Part shown: in pieces, positions 1-11,386 of the stretch
How the letters are laid out: every line of letters begins with the position of its first letter
How positions within the stretch are numbered: position 1 is the first letter of the stretch
NCBI GenBank assembly: GCA_019188255.1
Contig: JAETXT010000001.1
Coordinates: 4,898,001-4,962,000 of the forward strand
Origin: Verticillium longisporum
Lineage: Eukaryota; Ascomycota; Sordariomycetes; Glomerellales; Plectosphaerellaceae
Direction of reading: 5' to 3'
Length of the DNA stretch: 64,000 bases
Notes under the pieces: model-generated
Seen by the model: only the letters and a program-made list of their open reading frames with translations
Database searches by the model: none
What the model was told of the DNA's origin: nothing
Program-made: the position numbers and the translations under genes

Positions 1-565
1 CTCCCGCATCGGCTCGGGCAGCCAGATCATGGGCTTCGTCCTCGCCGACCAGCAGGGCTGGCTCGGATCCGCGGACGCTGCGCACTTCTCCGACACGGTC
101 ATCCTCAATACCTTTGCCAACCTCCGAGACGCTGTCAACAAGGGCGACGCCGACTACTTCATGTGGGAGCACTTCACATCCAAGAAGTACTACGACTCGG
201 GCGAGATTCGCAGGGTGGGAGAGATCTACACCCCGTGGAGCAGCTGGAAGATTGTCGCGTCAACAGCGCTCGCTGCTGAGGGCGCCTTGGAGCCGAGGGT
301 GAAGGATCTGTTCGGAAAGCTCGACAAAGGAATCGTGCATTTCAACGAGAACCAGGAGGAGGCTGTGCGGTGGATCAGCACGAACCTGGACTACTCCGAG
401 GCTGACGCCAGGGAGGGGCTCAAGACGGTCAAGTTCACGGCGGGTGTTGAGGGCGTCAAGCCCGAGGTGGTGAACAACTGCGTGGACATCTTGAGGAAGG
501 CGGGTGTCTTGGCCGAGGGCAAGGGAAGGCAGCCTGAGCAGATGGTCGTCAGGGAGGCATCATGA
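1..565 (+). CDS. Ca3427-like periplasmic-binding-fold protein (5' truncated)
   Basis: The reading frame is open from base 2 to the TGA ending at 565, so the gene begins outside the window and only about the last 187 residues are seen. The text SRIGSGSQIMGFVLADQQGW, followed by a stretch on a compound that is 'active' at a WEHF...KYYDSGEIRR..GEIYTPWSSW core, is characteristic of the fungal Ca3427 / SsuA-THI5-like family, which has the type II periplasmic substrate-binding fold. Such proteins are cytosolic in fungi; a link to pyrimidine or thiamine-precursor binding has been proposed for relatives, but substrate is not established. No intron is needed in the visible part. The C-terminal tail is short and polar. 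Family call is by recognition of the motif string; function is left open. Confidence 0.75.
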   Translation, partial: SRIGSGSQIMGFVLADQQGWLGSADAAHFSDTVILNTFANLRDAVNKGDADYFMWEHFTSKKYYDSGEIRRVGEIYTPWSSWKIVASTALAAEGALEPRVKDLFGKLDKGIVHFNENQEEAVRWISTNLDYSEADAREGLKTVKFTAGVEGVKPEVVNNCVDILRKAGVLAEGKGRQPEQMVVREAS

Positions 566-673
566 TGTGCACGGGGTATGAAGCATCTTCGACGTGTCCC
601 TACGTCGTGTCTATGACCGGATCCCTATCAGCTCTGTCGTGCTCGTTTACCCGCAACCCCAAAACTCTCATGG

Positions 674-2305
674 CTAAAAGGTCACTTCGTCCGTGGCATC
701 GCGCACCCTCTGCATTTCTTTTTTCAAGTCCTCTGGCGTCGCGGCTCCCACGGCCACGTCCGCTAGGCTCGTTCCAGAGACACGGTCCTGATACCAGCTG
801 AGGATGCACATCTTGCCCGACTCAAAATCGTCTCGGAAAAGGGCCACGAATTCATCGCGGCTGTGCTTGGAGCTGATGGAGAATGACGATGCATTGTCGA
901 GACCCCGACCTGTGAAGTGCGTCTTCATGAGCGGCAGCGCCAAAGATCCCGACGTCCGCACATTGAGGTCAACAATGTGGTACCTCGTGAGGTCAGCATC
1001 GACACCCTCGTCCATGACCGACTCGGACGCCGTCTCTAGGACGTCCGCCCCAGCCGGTCCGACATAGTCGTGCGACCGAAGCCAGGCCGCCACCTCCTTG
1101 ACCAGCTTGGCGAACTTGTTCTTGAGCTCATCTTGGCGTCGATAATTGATCGTGCTGCCGATCCAGGCGTTTCCCTCGCCAATCATCTGCTCCGACGCCG
1201 CAAGAAATACAGGCTCTGCCTCTTCTTCCGTGACGAAAAACGTCAGGCCGTAGTCCCCAATCGGCTCGTCGACGAGGTCGGACAGAATGAGGGCGCCCGG
1301 CCGCAGATGCGCATTCGCCTCCGTCACGCTCGACATGAGCTTTCTCAAGACGCCCTCTCGCAGATCATCAACGACCTTCCCACGCTCCTCCTCTGTCCTG
1401 ACCACATACGTCCCTGCTCCTCCGAACGTTTGCTGGTTCTTCAGAACAAAGGGTAGGCTCCTCTGGCCAATCTTTTGCAGAATCCTTTCGCTTTCCTGCG
1501 CAAACCATTGGCCCCTCGCTCCCTCGCACGCGGCGGGGATGACAAACTCATTCCCCTCGCCGTCCCCACCGCTCACGCACACCTCGCAGCAGCCGCGCTG
1601 CGCCCCGCCATGGCCCTCGAGGTCGATAATCTCGCACTTTGGCGTTGGCAGACCAGACTTTGCGAGGGCATCCTTCGAGTTGACGAACCAGTGCACATCC
1701 GGCTGCACGAGCAGGTCATGCTTCTCCAGGCCATCGACCATGAGCTTGTACGCAATGGCGTCGATGCCCTTCTCTTGGACGGGGATGTCGGCTGGCCCGG
1801 CGCAGAACACGAGCTCGGGCTTCTGGTCAGCAGCCAGCACGGAGACGGTGGCTTCGGCCTCGGCGCGGTCGTGTTCGACCTGGGCCGGATCGTCGTGGTC
1901 GATGTGGAAGAGTATGACGGGCGCTGAGCCCGAGATGAAGGCGTCGCGCTGGGGGATCAGAGAGAGATACTTCATGGCGAGCTCGCGGGTGAGAGCGGCC
2001 TTTTCGTCAGGGCAAGACGGGGCCTTGGCGGCTGTTGTGTTGAAGGGCGAGTCTTGGTAGAGATACTTTGTGTTTCGTGGGAACTTGGCTGAGAGGGGAA
2101 GGCCTGAGTTCACGCCGCAGAGGACCTGGGCGATGCGGCGAGCTTTCGTTCGGGGAGCTGCCTGACGGTAGAGGTCGGCGAGGGTTGTGTCGAGCTTGAC
2201 GGTCGGGAGGGACGGCCCAGTAGGGAGATCCTGACCTCCCGTAGGTGATTGCTTTTCCCTCATGGCGATGAACTTGTAATAGTCTGGTGTAGGATGAACA
2301 ATCAT
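674..2305 (-). CDS. ATP-grasp domain protein (solid-state-culture-specific type)
   Basis: This is a single uninterrupted 543-residue frame starting at an ATG at 2305, about 85 bp downstream of a TATA sequence. Residues 286-302 (FVLKNQQTFGGAGTYVV) form the lysine plus glycine-rich ATP-binding loop. Residues 443-450 (HIVDLNVR) supply the acidic/Asn metal ligands expected near the end of an ATP-grasp fold, and a long C-terminal lid follows. Fungal relatives have been labelled solid-state culture specific proteins. ATP-grasp enzymes join a carboxylate to an amine or thiol through an acyl phosphate; the substrate here cannot be told. A Cys-rich patch (GCCEVC, about 238-243) in the middle is unusual and could bind a metal. 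There is no signal peptide. It ends 108 bp from, and convergent with, the preceding gene. Domain call is firm; reaction is unknown. Confidence 0.8.
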   Translation of the reverse strand: MIVHPTPDYYKFIAMREKQSPTGGQDLPTGPSLPTVKLDTTLADLYRQAAPRTKARRIAQVLCGVNSGLPLSAKFPRNTKYLYQDSPFNTTAAKAPSCPDEKAALTRELAMKYLSLIPQRDAFISGSAPVILFHIDHDDPAQVEHDRAEAEATVSVLAADQKPELVFCAGPADIPVQEKGIDAIAYKLMVDGLEKHDLLVQPDVHWFVNSKDALAKSGLPTPKCEIIDLEGHGGAQRGCCEVCVSGGDGEGNEFVIPAACEGARGQWFAQESERILQKIGQRSLPFVLKNQQTFGGAGTYVVRTEEERGKVVDDLREGVLRKLMSSVTEANAHLRPGALILSDLVDEPIGDYGLTFFVTEEEAEPVFLAASEQMIGEGNAWIGSTINYRRQDELKNKFAKLVKEVAAWLRSHDYVGPAGADVLETASESVMDEGVDADLTRYHIVDLNVRTSGSLALPLMKTHFTGRGLDNASSFSISSKHSRDEFVALFRDDFESGKMCILSWYQDRVSGTSLADVAVGAATPEDLKKEMQRVRDATDEVTF

Positions 2306-2387
2306 TTCCTACGATTTACGAAGATGATGCCTCGGTGCATGTGTGTCTTGGCATAGCGACAACTGGCTGGATTGAGCTGTGGGCCGT

Positions 2388-2395
2388 CTATATAT
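2388..2395 (-). promoter_or_regulatory. TATA box of the ATP-grasp gene
   Basis: On the minus strand this reads ATATATAG, about 85 bp upstream of the ATG at 2305, a normal spacing for a fungal TATA element plus short leader. Confidence 0.5.
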
Positions 2396-3114
2396 CCTAG
2401 AACATCTGGCATGACGTGTGACGAGGCACGAGGCGATTGTGCGACGCGTCAATTTCCCATGTCGTGATCTGATCCTGTATTCTCTGCAGGAACAAAACAA
2501 GCCGAAGGATCTTCATGTCCGTGCCTGAGCGACGAGCGAGATAGAGGTCCAGATCGAGCATGACATCATTGTCTCTGGTCCTTGGCTGTAAGAAACGTCT
2601 TGGCGATGCGCCTGTTTCTGTTGGCTGTCTTTGGCTGTTAAAAGCAACAGGTTGCCAGACAGTACGGAGCGTTTGCTCCGAAATCTATACTTTGCGATCA
2701 GGGGAACCAAGATTGAAGCACGTCGCTTTCCACCACCCATTTCTGCGATGGTGAATGCAGCTCAAGTCGCTTTTCATGCGAACACTCCGTATCTCAAGGA
2801 ACACCCAGCTCGCCTGTCTCATCTGCTAGTTGTCCTTACCTTGCTCATTACTTGTGCGGGGTGTATCACATATCGTCACGTTTGAAAAGCGGCATCAGTG
2901 CAAGACCGCCGATTGTCAACGGGGAACGTTGGGCCAGGAAAGGATGTGGCTCTCCAGCTCGAGAGAGCGTACTGCGGATTGTCAAGTAATTATTTTCATA
3001 GGGAATGCTGAAAGCTGCTAACTGCAAATTATCGTTCAGCTTGTATTTACGCATCGCAACATGTCCTTCATGCTGTTGTCCCTAACTACCTGCGAAACCC
3101 TTGCTCCCCCTTCC
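2396..3114. other. Gene-free stretch
   Basis: This is the upstream region of the ATP-grasp gene and the 3' flank of the metalloprotease gene. Only short chance frames are present; I see no RNA gene, repeat or transposon. Confidence 0.5.
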
Positions 3115-5052
3115 TTACATCAAAGCTACCATGAAGCCGGTGAGGCCCACTAAACACCAAGTTCCCAAATGTATGACGAGATTGCTAGCTCCGCTGCCGT
3201 TATTGTCGTTTCCATTCCCTGATCCCCCCCGCGTATCACCGCCCGATCCTCCTTGCGTATCACCGCCTGCTGCGTCGCCGCTGGGCGCTGCGGCGGGTTC
3301 ATTCTGGATCCGATCTGCCTCTGCATCTAGGTCAGGGCATTTACCATCCACGAGATCTTGCATAGACGACCGCTTATGAACAGATCTTTCACTGTACATG
3401 GTGAGGCCTCTAGGATCAATATATCTGCAGTCGTCTGGAGCGTTATCTCGACGATACCTGATGGTTCGCGCAAACATGGCAGCCTTTTGGTCAACATGGA
3501 AGCCTGCGTTGATCGGCTGGCCCTTGCATTTCGAATACTACTCTTCTGTCAGCGACATTCGCGATTCACGAAAGTGATCCAGGTCGGCGACTTACACTCA
3601 TGAAGTTCGGGATGCGCATCACGCCGCGCTCCTCATTGCAAGGGAGCTGCTCGCATTCAAAGATGACGCTGCGGTCTCCACGCGTATGTGTCGTCCGGCG
3701 AAGACCGTCGCCCACAAGGCAGTCCGTTTCGCCGTCATCAACTCTGTTGCCGAACGTGTGGCGCAGGCCCAGCCAGTGGCCAACCTCGTGGACAAAGGTC
3801 GACGCTGGCGTTCCCATGGCGGATTGCTGCATGACGATTCCGTCGGTCGCCCAGCGCTGCATCTCAGGAAATGTGGCATACTAAGCCTCGTCAGCATTCC
3901 AAATGGTCAAATGGCGGCAGGCAAGACTAACTCCCATGAGGTTTCCGCCCGCCTTTTCCACGCCACTCGCAGGGACCAGATTGTTCACCAGCCAGAGGTT
4001 CAGCGCCATGTGATCGCCGGCGCGACTGGCCGTCTGCCACTTGACGAGCTTGGACTCTGACTTCTTGATCGTTTTCCAATCGGCCGTCGTCGAGACGGGC
4101 TGCCTGAAGTTCGTGCTGACGTGGTTGAAGTAAATACCCCGAGGCTCAAAAACTGACTTGAGATAAGCCACCTGTTGTTGGTCAGCATAAGCTTCACAGG
4201 CTGGCAAAGTACCCAAGGAATAACACGCACCGACTCCTCGATCCTGGTCTCGATGGTATCAGGGCGCTTGGCGCCTCTGGCTGACAGCATGTGCCAGATG
4301 TGAAGATCACAATCCAGGCGTGTCACCGGTCTGCACTCTTGTCTCCTCATGACCCTGGAATTCGACTGGCCAGACCAGCCGCCGGCCATGTCTCGCTTTC
4401 CCAGCCCAAGCTCGCAATTCGAAACAGATTCAGGAAGCGTGATGTTGTCCTCCGGGTTGATGACGGGGTCGTTTCTGACAAAGTGTTCAAACATGCTCGC
4501 CTCGAGGGCTGCGATCTCTCTGGCGTCTTCTTCGGGGATCTCCATAACGGGTAGATTGGCCTCAGCCTCGGCGAGAAGCTCGTCTTCTGTGACGACATCG
4601 GGCCTGCTCTCCAAGGGAGTCACTTCGCGTGCTTCGAAGTCGTATTCTTCGGCTTCGCCGTCGTCCTCGCCTTCAGTCGGGGTGGCGCTAGCTGATGCGT
4701 CTGTAGCAGACGATTCGTCGGCAGAAGTTGCAGAGGCCTCGACGATATCGGACGACGAGACTAGGGGGCTCAACTGCGCGCTGATGGAAACCTCGCCGGC
4801 AACAGAAGACGGTACATCTACAGGGCCTTGATCTGAAGGAGACTCTGTGCCAGGAACTGGGACGACTGGCTCTTCGGAAGGAGTGGGTGTTACGACGGGG
4901 GAGGTTACGTCGACAGGTACGTCCGAAGGGCTTGGCTCAACAGACGACGCGCCGCCAGCCGACGAAATGGCTGCGGAGTCTTCCTGAGCCGAGACGAGAA
5001 GCCCCAACAGGAGAAGGAGGAGGCTGAAGGCCAACTTGATGAATTGTCTCAT
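3115..5052 (-). CDS. Secreted/GPI-type M43 (pappalysin-like) zinc metalloprotease
   Basis: Four exons (5052-4231, 4171-3932, 3880-3596, 3537-3115) give a 589-residue protein; all junctions are GT-AG and keep phase. It begins with a signal peptide (MRQFIKLAFSLLLLLLGLLVSAQ). About 200 residues of Ser/Pro/Thr/Asp/Glu-rich low-complexity sequence follow, then a catalytic region with HEVGHWLGLRH at 385-395, the metzincin HExxHxxGxxH zinc site. A Met-turn (NFMS, 446-449) comes next, split exactly by the last intron. This order matches the MEP1-like M43 family of extracellular fungal proteases. The C-terminus is Gly/Asn/Asp-rich and ends in a hydrophobic segment (NLVIHLGTWCLVGLTGFMVALM), which looks like a GPI-attachment signal. 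Typical MEP1 proteins are much shorter (roughly 270-300 residues), so the acidic N-terminal region and the anchor are additions. Protease class is firm; the surface anchor is inferred. Confidence 0.85.
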
Positions 5053-5154
5053 TATGGTGGACACAGAGAAGGGGTGAACAAGATGACTACTGAGAGAAGC
5101 AATACCAGCCTGGCTAACACATTCGATTGCCTGTTCTGCTGTTCCGAAAGACGA

Positions 5155-5162
5155 CTTATATA
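5155..5162 (-). promoter_or_regulatory. TATA box of the metalloprotease gene
   Basis: Minus strand reads TATATAAG about 105 bp upstream of the ATG at 5052. Confidence 0.5.
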
Positions 5163-6392
5163 CAATATACGTTATATGGCACGTCGAGAAGAATGCCATC
5201 GCGCCCACATGTTATCGGTCGACCAAATATGCCTGCTGCCAAGCAAACCTGCATGTTGAGGCGCTAGATGGCGATAGCTTCGTCGACTTACGGCTCATGA
5301 AAGTATCGTGGCGCTAGGTCCAGGTACGGTATTGGGCGTTCCGGGTCCCTGGTGGCGGCGCATTGTGCTTCTCAAGATGCTGAAAGCTGCGGCTGATGGT
5401 CACAGGCTGCAGGGACTAAGACAGAACCATCCCAAGGCGTGTGTTCTGTGACCATATTGCGCTGCCAAGACATAAGCTTAATTCAGCCTTGAAAGACTTG
5501 GCCACGAAGGGTCTGGCTATTTGGTAAGCGAAATCGTCCTCGAATCAGGTCGGGCGTCTTCAGCTAGAGTCGCCATCACTGTCCTTATGCAGACTGATGC
5601 TATTCACGAATCGACTGCGCCGCACCCAGCCCAAAGCAGACGCCCCCGGACTCACTCTTGTCAAGAGGCGTTCGCGCGATGACATGGCACGAGCGTGGCT
5701 TTGGTAGTGGTTGGCGAAGCTTTTGTCTGACAGGGCGGTGTACGAGAGTGAACAGGTTCAAAAGCCCTCGTGATTGAGACGACGCATTGGATACCTTTTA
5801 AGATGCCACACCGCCGATATGGAGATGCTGAGGAACGATTCTCAGGCAGGATGTGAGGCATAAACCTGCGTCCATGGCGTGAGCACAATTGGTTTTGTTG
5901 AAGCCTCACCACTTCGTCCGTCGCGTCAACACACCCGTTTCGGGTTAACACAATAGATGCGGGGGAAGACTCCACCAAAACGAAACAATGTCTACGCGAG
6001 GTTACCTCATGAAACGCCGGGTCTGACCTTAGGACTGATCTTGGTCATTGCCCCCTGCCGATATTATAAATCTTAGGGTACCTTATGAAAACGATTGCTG
6101 CCGCCTGAAAAGCTGCAGTTCGGCATGTTCCGGGAAACTGATATCAGATGGCAGGTGTCAGAAAGTAAACGCTGAAACATAGCACATTGATTGAAGGACA
6201 AATTACCAATCCAGATGATTGACAAAACCGGTGATCTCAAAGGATGCCGTTGCCGGACATGGTTCGTAGTCTCAAGCCGTGGTGTCTGACCTAATTGCAT
6301 GCCAAGTGTTGGTGGTTTGGAAGATTGGGGCATCGTTGACTGCATGTCTCACTACCCTCGGAACATTGTATGTATTGGGAATCTTCTAGTCG
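5163..6392. other. Gene-free stretch
   Basis: This 1.2-kb stretch lies between the metalloprotease promoter and the 3' end of the receptor-like gene. No frame in it has recognisable protein features, and no repeat or RNA gene was seen. Confidence 0.5.
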
Positions 6393-7733
6393 CTATCGTT
6401 CGCGTACATCCACTGATATCTCTGTTGTCTTGACGATGCGATGCTCCTCCGGATTGTCCTGTCGATTGAAGCTCTTGCTTGTGTCCGAAGAAACGTGGGA
6501 ATGGATTCCTGTGGGAACACTGGCAGCAGAACTTTCGGTTCTGAAATCGTCGAGCGCCAGCTCCTCTGTGCTTGTGCTGCGCATTTTCTGGCTTCTACTC
6601 TCGGTGGACTGGAAACCACTATGCGCCATGGCTGCCGATGCCGAGCCGTGCCGATGGTATGTATTGCGATAGTTGCGCGCGGATGAGAGGCCAGCGCCTG
6701 GAAGAATACGGGCGATAAGGGGGCGCAATGTTGGTAGTGAAGACGCGATAATGGCAACATTGAGCTCGAGGCAGGACCAGATTGCAACGCTAATATTATC
6801 CCACGATGCATCGGTACTGATGACTCCGGCTCGAAGAGTGAATATGCGGTAAATCGAGATGATGCAAACACTGAAGACTCATAATTAGCTTCAACAAACA
6901 TAGCAAACAAAGTATGGGGCTGAGATGAGACGACGTACAAGAAGCCGAGGCAAAAAACAGCAAGAACCAGCATTCTCTGCTTCAGAGGGAGTTGAAGCTT
7001 CAACACCGAAGGAATCGGAATGCAGAATATCATAATGTCGGTCGCCATACTCATGCCGGAGGAGAAATACCAGATGGGCAGTGTATCGAGGCACTTCCCA
7101 ACCATACTGGGAACAATGAACGAGATCGGGAGGCATGCGAGCGACAGAAGAATAGCCTGTACGCACGTCCACATGCAGACGAAAATGATGAACCAGTAGC
7201 ACACTTTCTGCATTATTGGTTGTTCGAAGATTCGTCGATACTGGAAGAGGAAGCCCAGCTTCACAACGTTGAGACCCAGGTTATAGCTAAGGATACCAAC
7301 CAAGAGCCACTGTGCACGTCTGAAAGTTAGCATCATTAAACTCCATAACCAACCCGTACAAGATCGAGACGGGTTCCTTGACCAAGGTCGTGAGTAGCAC
7401 ACTGACCTTTAGGTGCTCCGCACCCTCTGCAGCCGAGACGTTCTCGGAGTGTCTTCCCAGGCCATTTTTGACCTGGAGGCAAGTGGAAATGGAGTCAACG
7501 AGAGCCAATATCTGCTCGCCAGGTCAGTATAAAAAGACAAAGACGCCTCAGGCAAGACTGACAGTTGCCACCAGTATGCTCCAGTCATCTTTGCCGATGG
7601 ATCCTAGAATCACTCCACGAGTGTAGAATCGACCTGCAAGACAAAGTACAGAAGCAGACACAAACCCCACGGCTATACCGACGCCCATAGGCCCCCTCGT
7701 CTCGGTCCTGATGATGGTAGGCAGGTCCGCCAT
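6393..7733 (-). CDS. Fungal rhodopsin-domain (PTH11/SAT4-type) seven-helix membrane protein
   Basis: Four exons (7733-7563, 7511-7407, 7309-6939, 6870-6393) encode 374 residues; introns are 51, 97 and 68 nt and phases fit. The protein starts MADLPTIIRTETRGPMGVGI and shows about seven hydrophobic helices. These include the family hallmarks WLLVGILSYNLGLNVVKLGFLFQYRRIF, a Cys-bounded loop, DIMIFCIPIP, and TDASWDNISVAIWSCLELNVAIIASSLPTLRPL near the end of helix seven. This is the fungal rhodopsin-like integral membrane family that includes the transmembrane core of PTH11-type receptors; here no N-terminal CFEM domain is present. The cytosolic tail is about 90 residues and Ser/Thr/Glu-rich. Proteins of this class sit in the plasma membrane and are thought to sense surface or chemical cues, but most members, including this one, have no known ligand. 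Confidence 0.8.
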
Positions 7734-9564
7734 TTCGTAGGGTCCACTCAGAAAAAAAGGCTACAAGGCTCGGAAGGCCACGCAGGCCTGGTAGGACCTG
7801 GTGGTGTATATGTACCCCGATGGGTCGCACCCACGAGGATCGGACGTAGCTTAATTACAAAGGACAACCAGACAGACATCGGCGAAGACAGGGTTCGGCG
7901 TCGATCAACATAGCCCATGTGCGAAGGGTTGGTGTCTTTCATGCGTTCTGCAATTACGCTTTGGCCGATGCAGATAATCCATCTGCGAGTGATAGGATAA
8001 CGCTACAGGCAGAGTCGGAGAGAATACCCACGTCTTTGCAGGATCTCCGGCGTCTGGAAGGCCTTGAGAAGGCCTGAGCAACGGTTTCATCCGCGACCTC
8101 CGGTCCGTTCCCTCCAAGGCCAATTGTGGAGCAGCTGAGAGGCGTATTGGATATCCTCGGTGCTTAAGCTGTGAGCCTCTCCCGAAGGCCCCCCATCTTA
8201 ACTACCTAGTCCATGCATTCAGCACACCATTAGTTAGTACGCCATGTGCCGACTTCACCACGAACGTCTTCGTGGCGTCAAGGTTGTCGAGGAACAATCC
8301 ACAGCGCAGCGATTGATGTAACGAAGATGACTTCAAATCCCCTCAGTGGCTAACTACACAACTGCCGGCCCCTGTCGGAGGCACACTTTTGCTAGCTTAT
8401 GGAGAAGAGCAATCGCATGATCGGTCAGTACACGCCTCTCTATCCTTGCTCACAGAAGCGATTACAGGACCCTGAAGCCATTGCACTATAGATTCCCATG
8501 GCATGCCCGTGATGCGTGTGGCAACCTGGTATATGTGCCGACCTACCCATCTCCGCACAGACGCGGCTCCAGCTTTCAAGCTTTCTAGCTTTCCTGGTTC
8601 AGATCGCTTGAAGCTGCTCCACCCCCGCAGTGGTTGGCTCACTCGTACAACCCTGGCAACATAGCGCCAACAGGCGCCCTCGTTTCTAGACTCAAGTTCG
8701 GCAAGGCCACCGGCTTCCACAGCCGCTGTAATGAATGGCACCATTTGTGACTGACCAGGTTCCCCCTGAGCGAGTCATTTACCACCACAGCAGGGTCTCG
8801 GACGACAGGCAGCTTAGAGAGCTTCCATCTAGCACCCCTGTTTTGACTTAACCATAAGCTCTTCCCAGAGGCTAGATCCAGCATGTCGAGCTTCCCCGCC
8901 GCCTGCCGTTGCTTCCGCAAGGCCTCGGGGCATCGGTGACAGGTCGGGCCGGCTATCTCAGCTGTGACCTTGTCTAGATGCAGGCCCTGAGTCTCCCATC
9001 TCATGGCCCCAATATCTCCTTCCCGACCAAGCAGGTGATCCGATACCGGTACAGGGAATGAAGTCCAATTATGCAACACATTCTGTCAAAATGTCCCCGG
9101 CTACAGGAAGCTGACCGTCTCCTGCAGCATTACCGGCTGCCTGAGCCCCACGTTTCTGCGGCAATCTCGGAAGTATTGGCGAGGAGCATTCGTACGCGAG
9201 AAGCTGCAATGTTGATTGGTCGCGAATACAGGCTGCGTTCAGGCTCTTTGGGCTTACTAAGGTCATTTTGTATCGTCCGTTACCTGTTCGCCTGTGGAAT
9301 GAGGCCATACCCAGCCATTGATCGAGCAACTATTGGCTCTATCTGCAGAAGGCTCGGCGAATGCAACGTGAACGCTCGAAGCGAAGTCCCTCGTGGCTCC
9401 AGGGACGATTGTACCGGCAAGCGGTGCCGTTGCCCCAGGTTGATAAACACTGCAAGCCTCGTTCACAGAGAAGGTAAAGGTGAGCGTCCTTTGCAAGCGA
9501 CTCTCATCAAGCTCGTTGCTTCCTCCTGCACCTTTTTGCCAACCAGCGAACATCATCATCCGTC
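7734..9564. other. Divergent intergenic region
   Basis: This 1.8-kb region holds the upstream regions of the receptor-like gene (leftward) and the GMC oxidoreductase gene (rightward). A plus-strand frame from 9071 has a short stretch (residues QHILSKCPRLQEADRLL) reminiscent of the C-terminal end of LINE polyproteins. Nothing around it supports a complete element. Confidence 0.4.
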
Positions 9565-11386
9565 ATGAGGCTTTTACGGTCTCTTTTTGCAGCCATTGCG
9601 CTAAGTGGCAGTGTTTCTGCTGACCCTGACTCGTATGACTACGTAAGTGAAGGCTGTGTACCGCTCGAGCGGTTTGACACGTTCCAGGCACGCTGACAGG
9701 GTGGCAGATCGTAGTAGGAGGTGGCACTGCTGGTGCCGCTCTCGCTACGCGTCTGAGTTTGGGCCTCCCCAAATCGAAGATCTTGCTCGTCGAGGCAGGT
9801 CCTGCCGCCCCCGATGATCTCAGGATCAATGTTCCTGGTTTCCGGGGTCAATCTTGGGGTCTGAGCTTGATTGGAATTTCACAACGGTAGGACAGTCGGC
9901 GCTTGATGGCCGCTCGGTTCTTGTGAACCGCGGCAAGGTTCTCGGCGGCTCGTCTGCCATGAACTACCTTTGCTACGACCGCGCGTCTGCGCCAGAGTAC
10001 GAGTCCTGGGCCGAGTTCGGCAACAAGGGATGGGGTTGGAACACCATGATCAATGCCATGACCAAGTCGGAAAACTTTACCGACTCCGATGACGACCGAC
10101 ATGGTTTCAAGGGGCCCATCCGCAACTACTACAATCGTGTGGTATACCCTGTGCTGGGGCTCTGGGAGCCTGCCGTAAGCGAGTTGGGCATCAACATCAA
10201 CGACCGCCAGAGCATGGGTGGTGAGCCCATTGGAGTAGGCTTCCAGCCGACCAACATCGACATTACAAAGCACACTCGATCTTACTCGGCAAGCAGCTAC
10301 CTTCCTCTGGCTGGCAATAACTTGATTGTCAAGACGAATACCCAGGTTGAGAAGGTCAACTTGGTCAAGCGCAAGAGTTCGTACCAGGCGACCGGCGTGA
10401 CCCTTCCTGGTGGTGTCATCATCACGGCCACGAAGGAGGTCATTGTTTCTGCTGGTTCTGTCCAAAGCCCGGGTATTCTTGAGCTCTCGGGAGTCGGCCA
10501 GCCCGATGTTCTTAAGGCCGCCGGCATCACTCCCCTTGTTAACCTCCCTGGTGTGGGCGAAAACTACCAGGACCACATCCGCCTTTCCAACACGTACCGA
10601 CTAAAGGATGGCATCGACTCGTTCGACAACCTCATCTTTGACAACGCGGGGGCCAACGCCACAGGTGAACTGCAGAAGTGGCAGGAGGGCAAGCAGTCGC
10701 TGTACGAGTATACGACTGCAGCCTACGGCTTCATGAACTGGAAGCAGCTCGGCATTGAGGCTAAGATCAAGCAAATTGCCACTAACGCTTTCGGCTCCAG
10801 TCAGAATGTGGTCGACGCCAAGAAGCTGCAATTCCTCAACAACTCCCAGATCCCTTCGGTGGAAGTTATCTACGAAGCCAACTATGTCGGCGCCTTTGGC
10901 TACACTGGTGGAAAGTTTGTAACCTTCCTGGCTACGGTCATGCATCCCTTCTCGCGCGGTAGTGTGCATATCGACCCCCAGAGCCCTCTTGGGAAGCCCA
11001 TCATCGACCCCAAATTCTTGAGCAACGAGTATGATCTTACCGCTCTTGTGGAGGGCGCAAAGTTTTCTCGCCGCATCGCCGAAACTGCATCCATCAAGGC
11101 AACCTGGGAGGCCGAGACTGAGCCTGGCCCAGATGTCCAGACCGACGAGCAGTGGCGCGCGTTCGCGAAGAAGACCATGGGTAGCTTTTATCATCCTGTT
11201 GGAACCTGTGCCATGCTGCCCCGAAAGGATGGTGGTGTTGTGGATGCTGAGCTTCGCGTTTACGGAACGACCGGCCTGCGTGTTGTTGATAACAGCATTA
11301 TTCCCATTATCCCTTCGGCTCACATCCAAACAGCCGCTTACGGCATTGCTGAAGTCGCCGCGGCCAAGATCATTGCTTCTGCGTAA
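9565..11386 (+). CDS. Secreted GMC-family FAD oxidoreductase (apparent 1-nt deletion)
   Basis: Exon 1 (9565-9642) encodes a signal peptide, MRLLRSLFAAIALSGSVSA. A 65-nt intron follows, and exon 2 (9708-11386) opens with the FAD-binding motif VVGGGTAGAALATRL and the matching LLVEAG. The GMC signature is present (RGKVLGGSSAMNYLCYDR), as is the second signature (SAGSVQSPGILELSGVG). The C-terminal catalytic region has FYHPVGTCAM and AHIQTAAYGIAE, where the two active-site histidines fall. Relatives include aryl-alcohol oxidases, choline dehydrogenase and glucose oxidase; the substrate here is unknown. The frame shifts once: the first part of exon 2 reads in one frame to about 9850, and the rest in another. 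Adding one G to the GGGG run at 9844-9847 gives PGFRGSILGSELDW, the expected family text, and a 585-residue protein. I therefore treat the gene as intact with a sequence error. Confidence 0.8.

Noticed and set aside
8397..9079. Minus-strand frames of 115 and 146 residues
   Set aside because: No recognisable domain, signal or splice structure.
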